A stretch of DNA of 64,000 bases from Flaviflexus huanghaiensis. GTDB lineage: Bacteria; Actinomycetota; Actinomycetes; Actinomycetales; Actinomycetaceae. Shown here one piece after another: positions 63,861 to 64,000 of the stretch (position 1 is the stretch's first letter; every line of letters begins with the position of its first letter). The notes below the pieces were generated by a model that did no database searches, was not told the DNA's origin, and saw only the letters and a program-made list of their open reading frames with translations. Both the position numbers and the translations under genes were made by a program. Location: positions 124,001 to 188,000 of the forward strand of contig NZ_JACFAK010000002.1 in the NCBI RefSeq assembly GCF_014118685.1. Reading direction: 5' to 3'.

Positions 63861-64000
63861 CTATTTCATGACGGCGATGGACTGCGGCTCGAGCGTCATT
63901 GTCTGGTCTTGAGTGACACTGCCGCGGGTCAGAAGAACCTCGCTTGCCGGAACCGTCAGCTGCTCGTCGGAGATGTTGATGACGAGCCGTGCCGTGTCCC
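63861..64000 (-). CDS. C-terminal end of a probable GH13 alpha-glucosidase (partial)
   Basis: The minus strand is open from the window edge to a TAG at 63861-63863 and encodes 45 residues: R-L-V-I-N-I-S-D-E-Q-L-T-V-P, then E-V-L-L-T-R-G and T-L-E-P-Q-S-I-A-V-M-K at the end. This is the pattern of the C-terminal beta domain of GH13 glucosidases (oligo-1,6-glucosidase/trehalose-type). The catalytic domain lies outside the window, so the substrate is unknown. Confidence 0.6.
   Translation of the reverse strand, partial: DTARLVINISDEQLTVPASEVLLTRGSVTQDQTMTLEPQSIAVMK

Overview
The window reads as a chromosomal segment of a high-GC Gram-positive actinobacterium. The evidence is a mycothiol gene (mshC), a pupylation locus, an ImuA'/ImuB/DnaE2 mutasome behind a mycobacterial-type LexA box, the actinobacterial suf operon led by sufR, a sortase (LPxTG-type) surface protein, GTG starts, and several genes whose TAGGCT-like -10 lies 6-8 nt before the start codon. 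The Actinomycetales are plausible; the species cannot be read from the sequence.

Layout. 1-2515: end of an LPLTG surface protein, trmL, a PEBP-family gene. 2600-8142: SOS-controlled translesion operon imuA'-imuB-dnaE2. 8251-14296: two unrecognised genes, a eukaryotic-type UGPase, a GNAT-MazG fusion, and a reductase-MarR-reductase cassette with a likely operator. 14609-22626 (minus): a complex I membrane-arm cluster, nuoA-X-HJKLMN, with no electron-input genes. X looks like a shrunken NuoB/NuoD fusion carrying six His-Gly-Asp-Met repeats. 22627-23973: gene-poor DNA with tRNA-Leu(GAG). 23974-29078: a secreted subtilase with C-terminal repeats, divergent from an M20 peptidase. 29228-34174: a carbohydrate operon (class I aldolase, GlpP antiterminator, LyxK-like kinase, 2-hydroxyacid dehydrogenase, SDR) with hairpins before each of its two gene groups. 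34517-36612: a poly-Asp protein and a DASS transporter. 36839-41300: a catalytically degenerate AKR, uppP, mshC, a MauE-like protein and a RecB-type nuclease. 41354-48044: trmI, then arc-dop-pup-pafA-FKBP with no proteasome genes. 48072-50680 (minus): ABC transporter and heme A synthase. 50790-57340: sufR-B-D-Rieske-C-S-U-T under a CAAC-N6-GTTG operator. 57442-64000: dxs, rnd with a DUF3000 gene, a FemAB-like gene, an MFS exporter, and the end of a probable GH13 enzyme.

How the genes work together. The suf operon builds Fe-S clusters and is probably self-regulated by SufR. Pup, Dop, PafA and ARC form a tagging system that, on the local evidence, is not tied to a 20S proteasome: prcBA is absent and ARC lacks the C-terminal docking motif. 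The complex I-like cluster keeps most residues of the proton channels but has lost the Fe-S and quinone-site features, so its driving reaction is unknown. It is the strongest candidate for an undescribed system here. The second candidate is the GlpP-linked sugar operon, where an antiterminator gene sits between two hairpins that could be its RNA targets.

All family assignments and alignments were made by eye; no database search was run.
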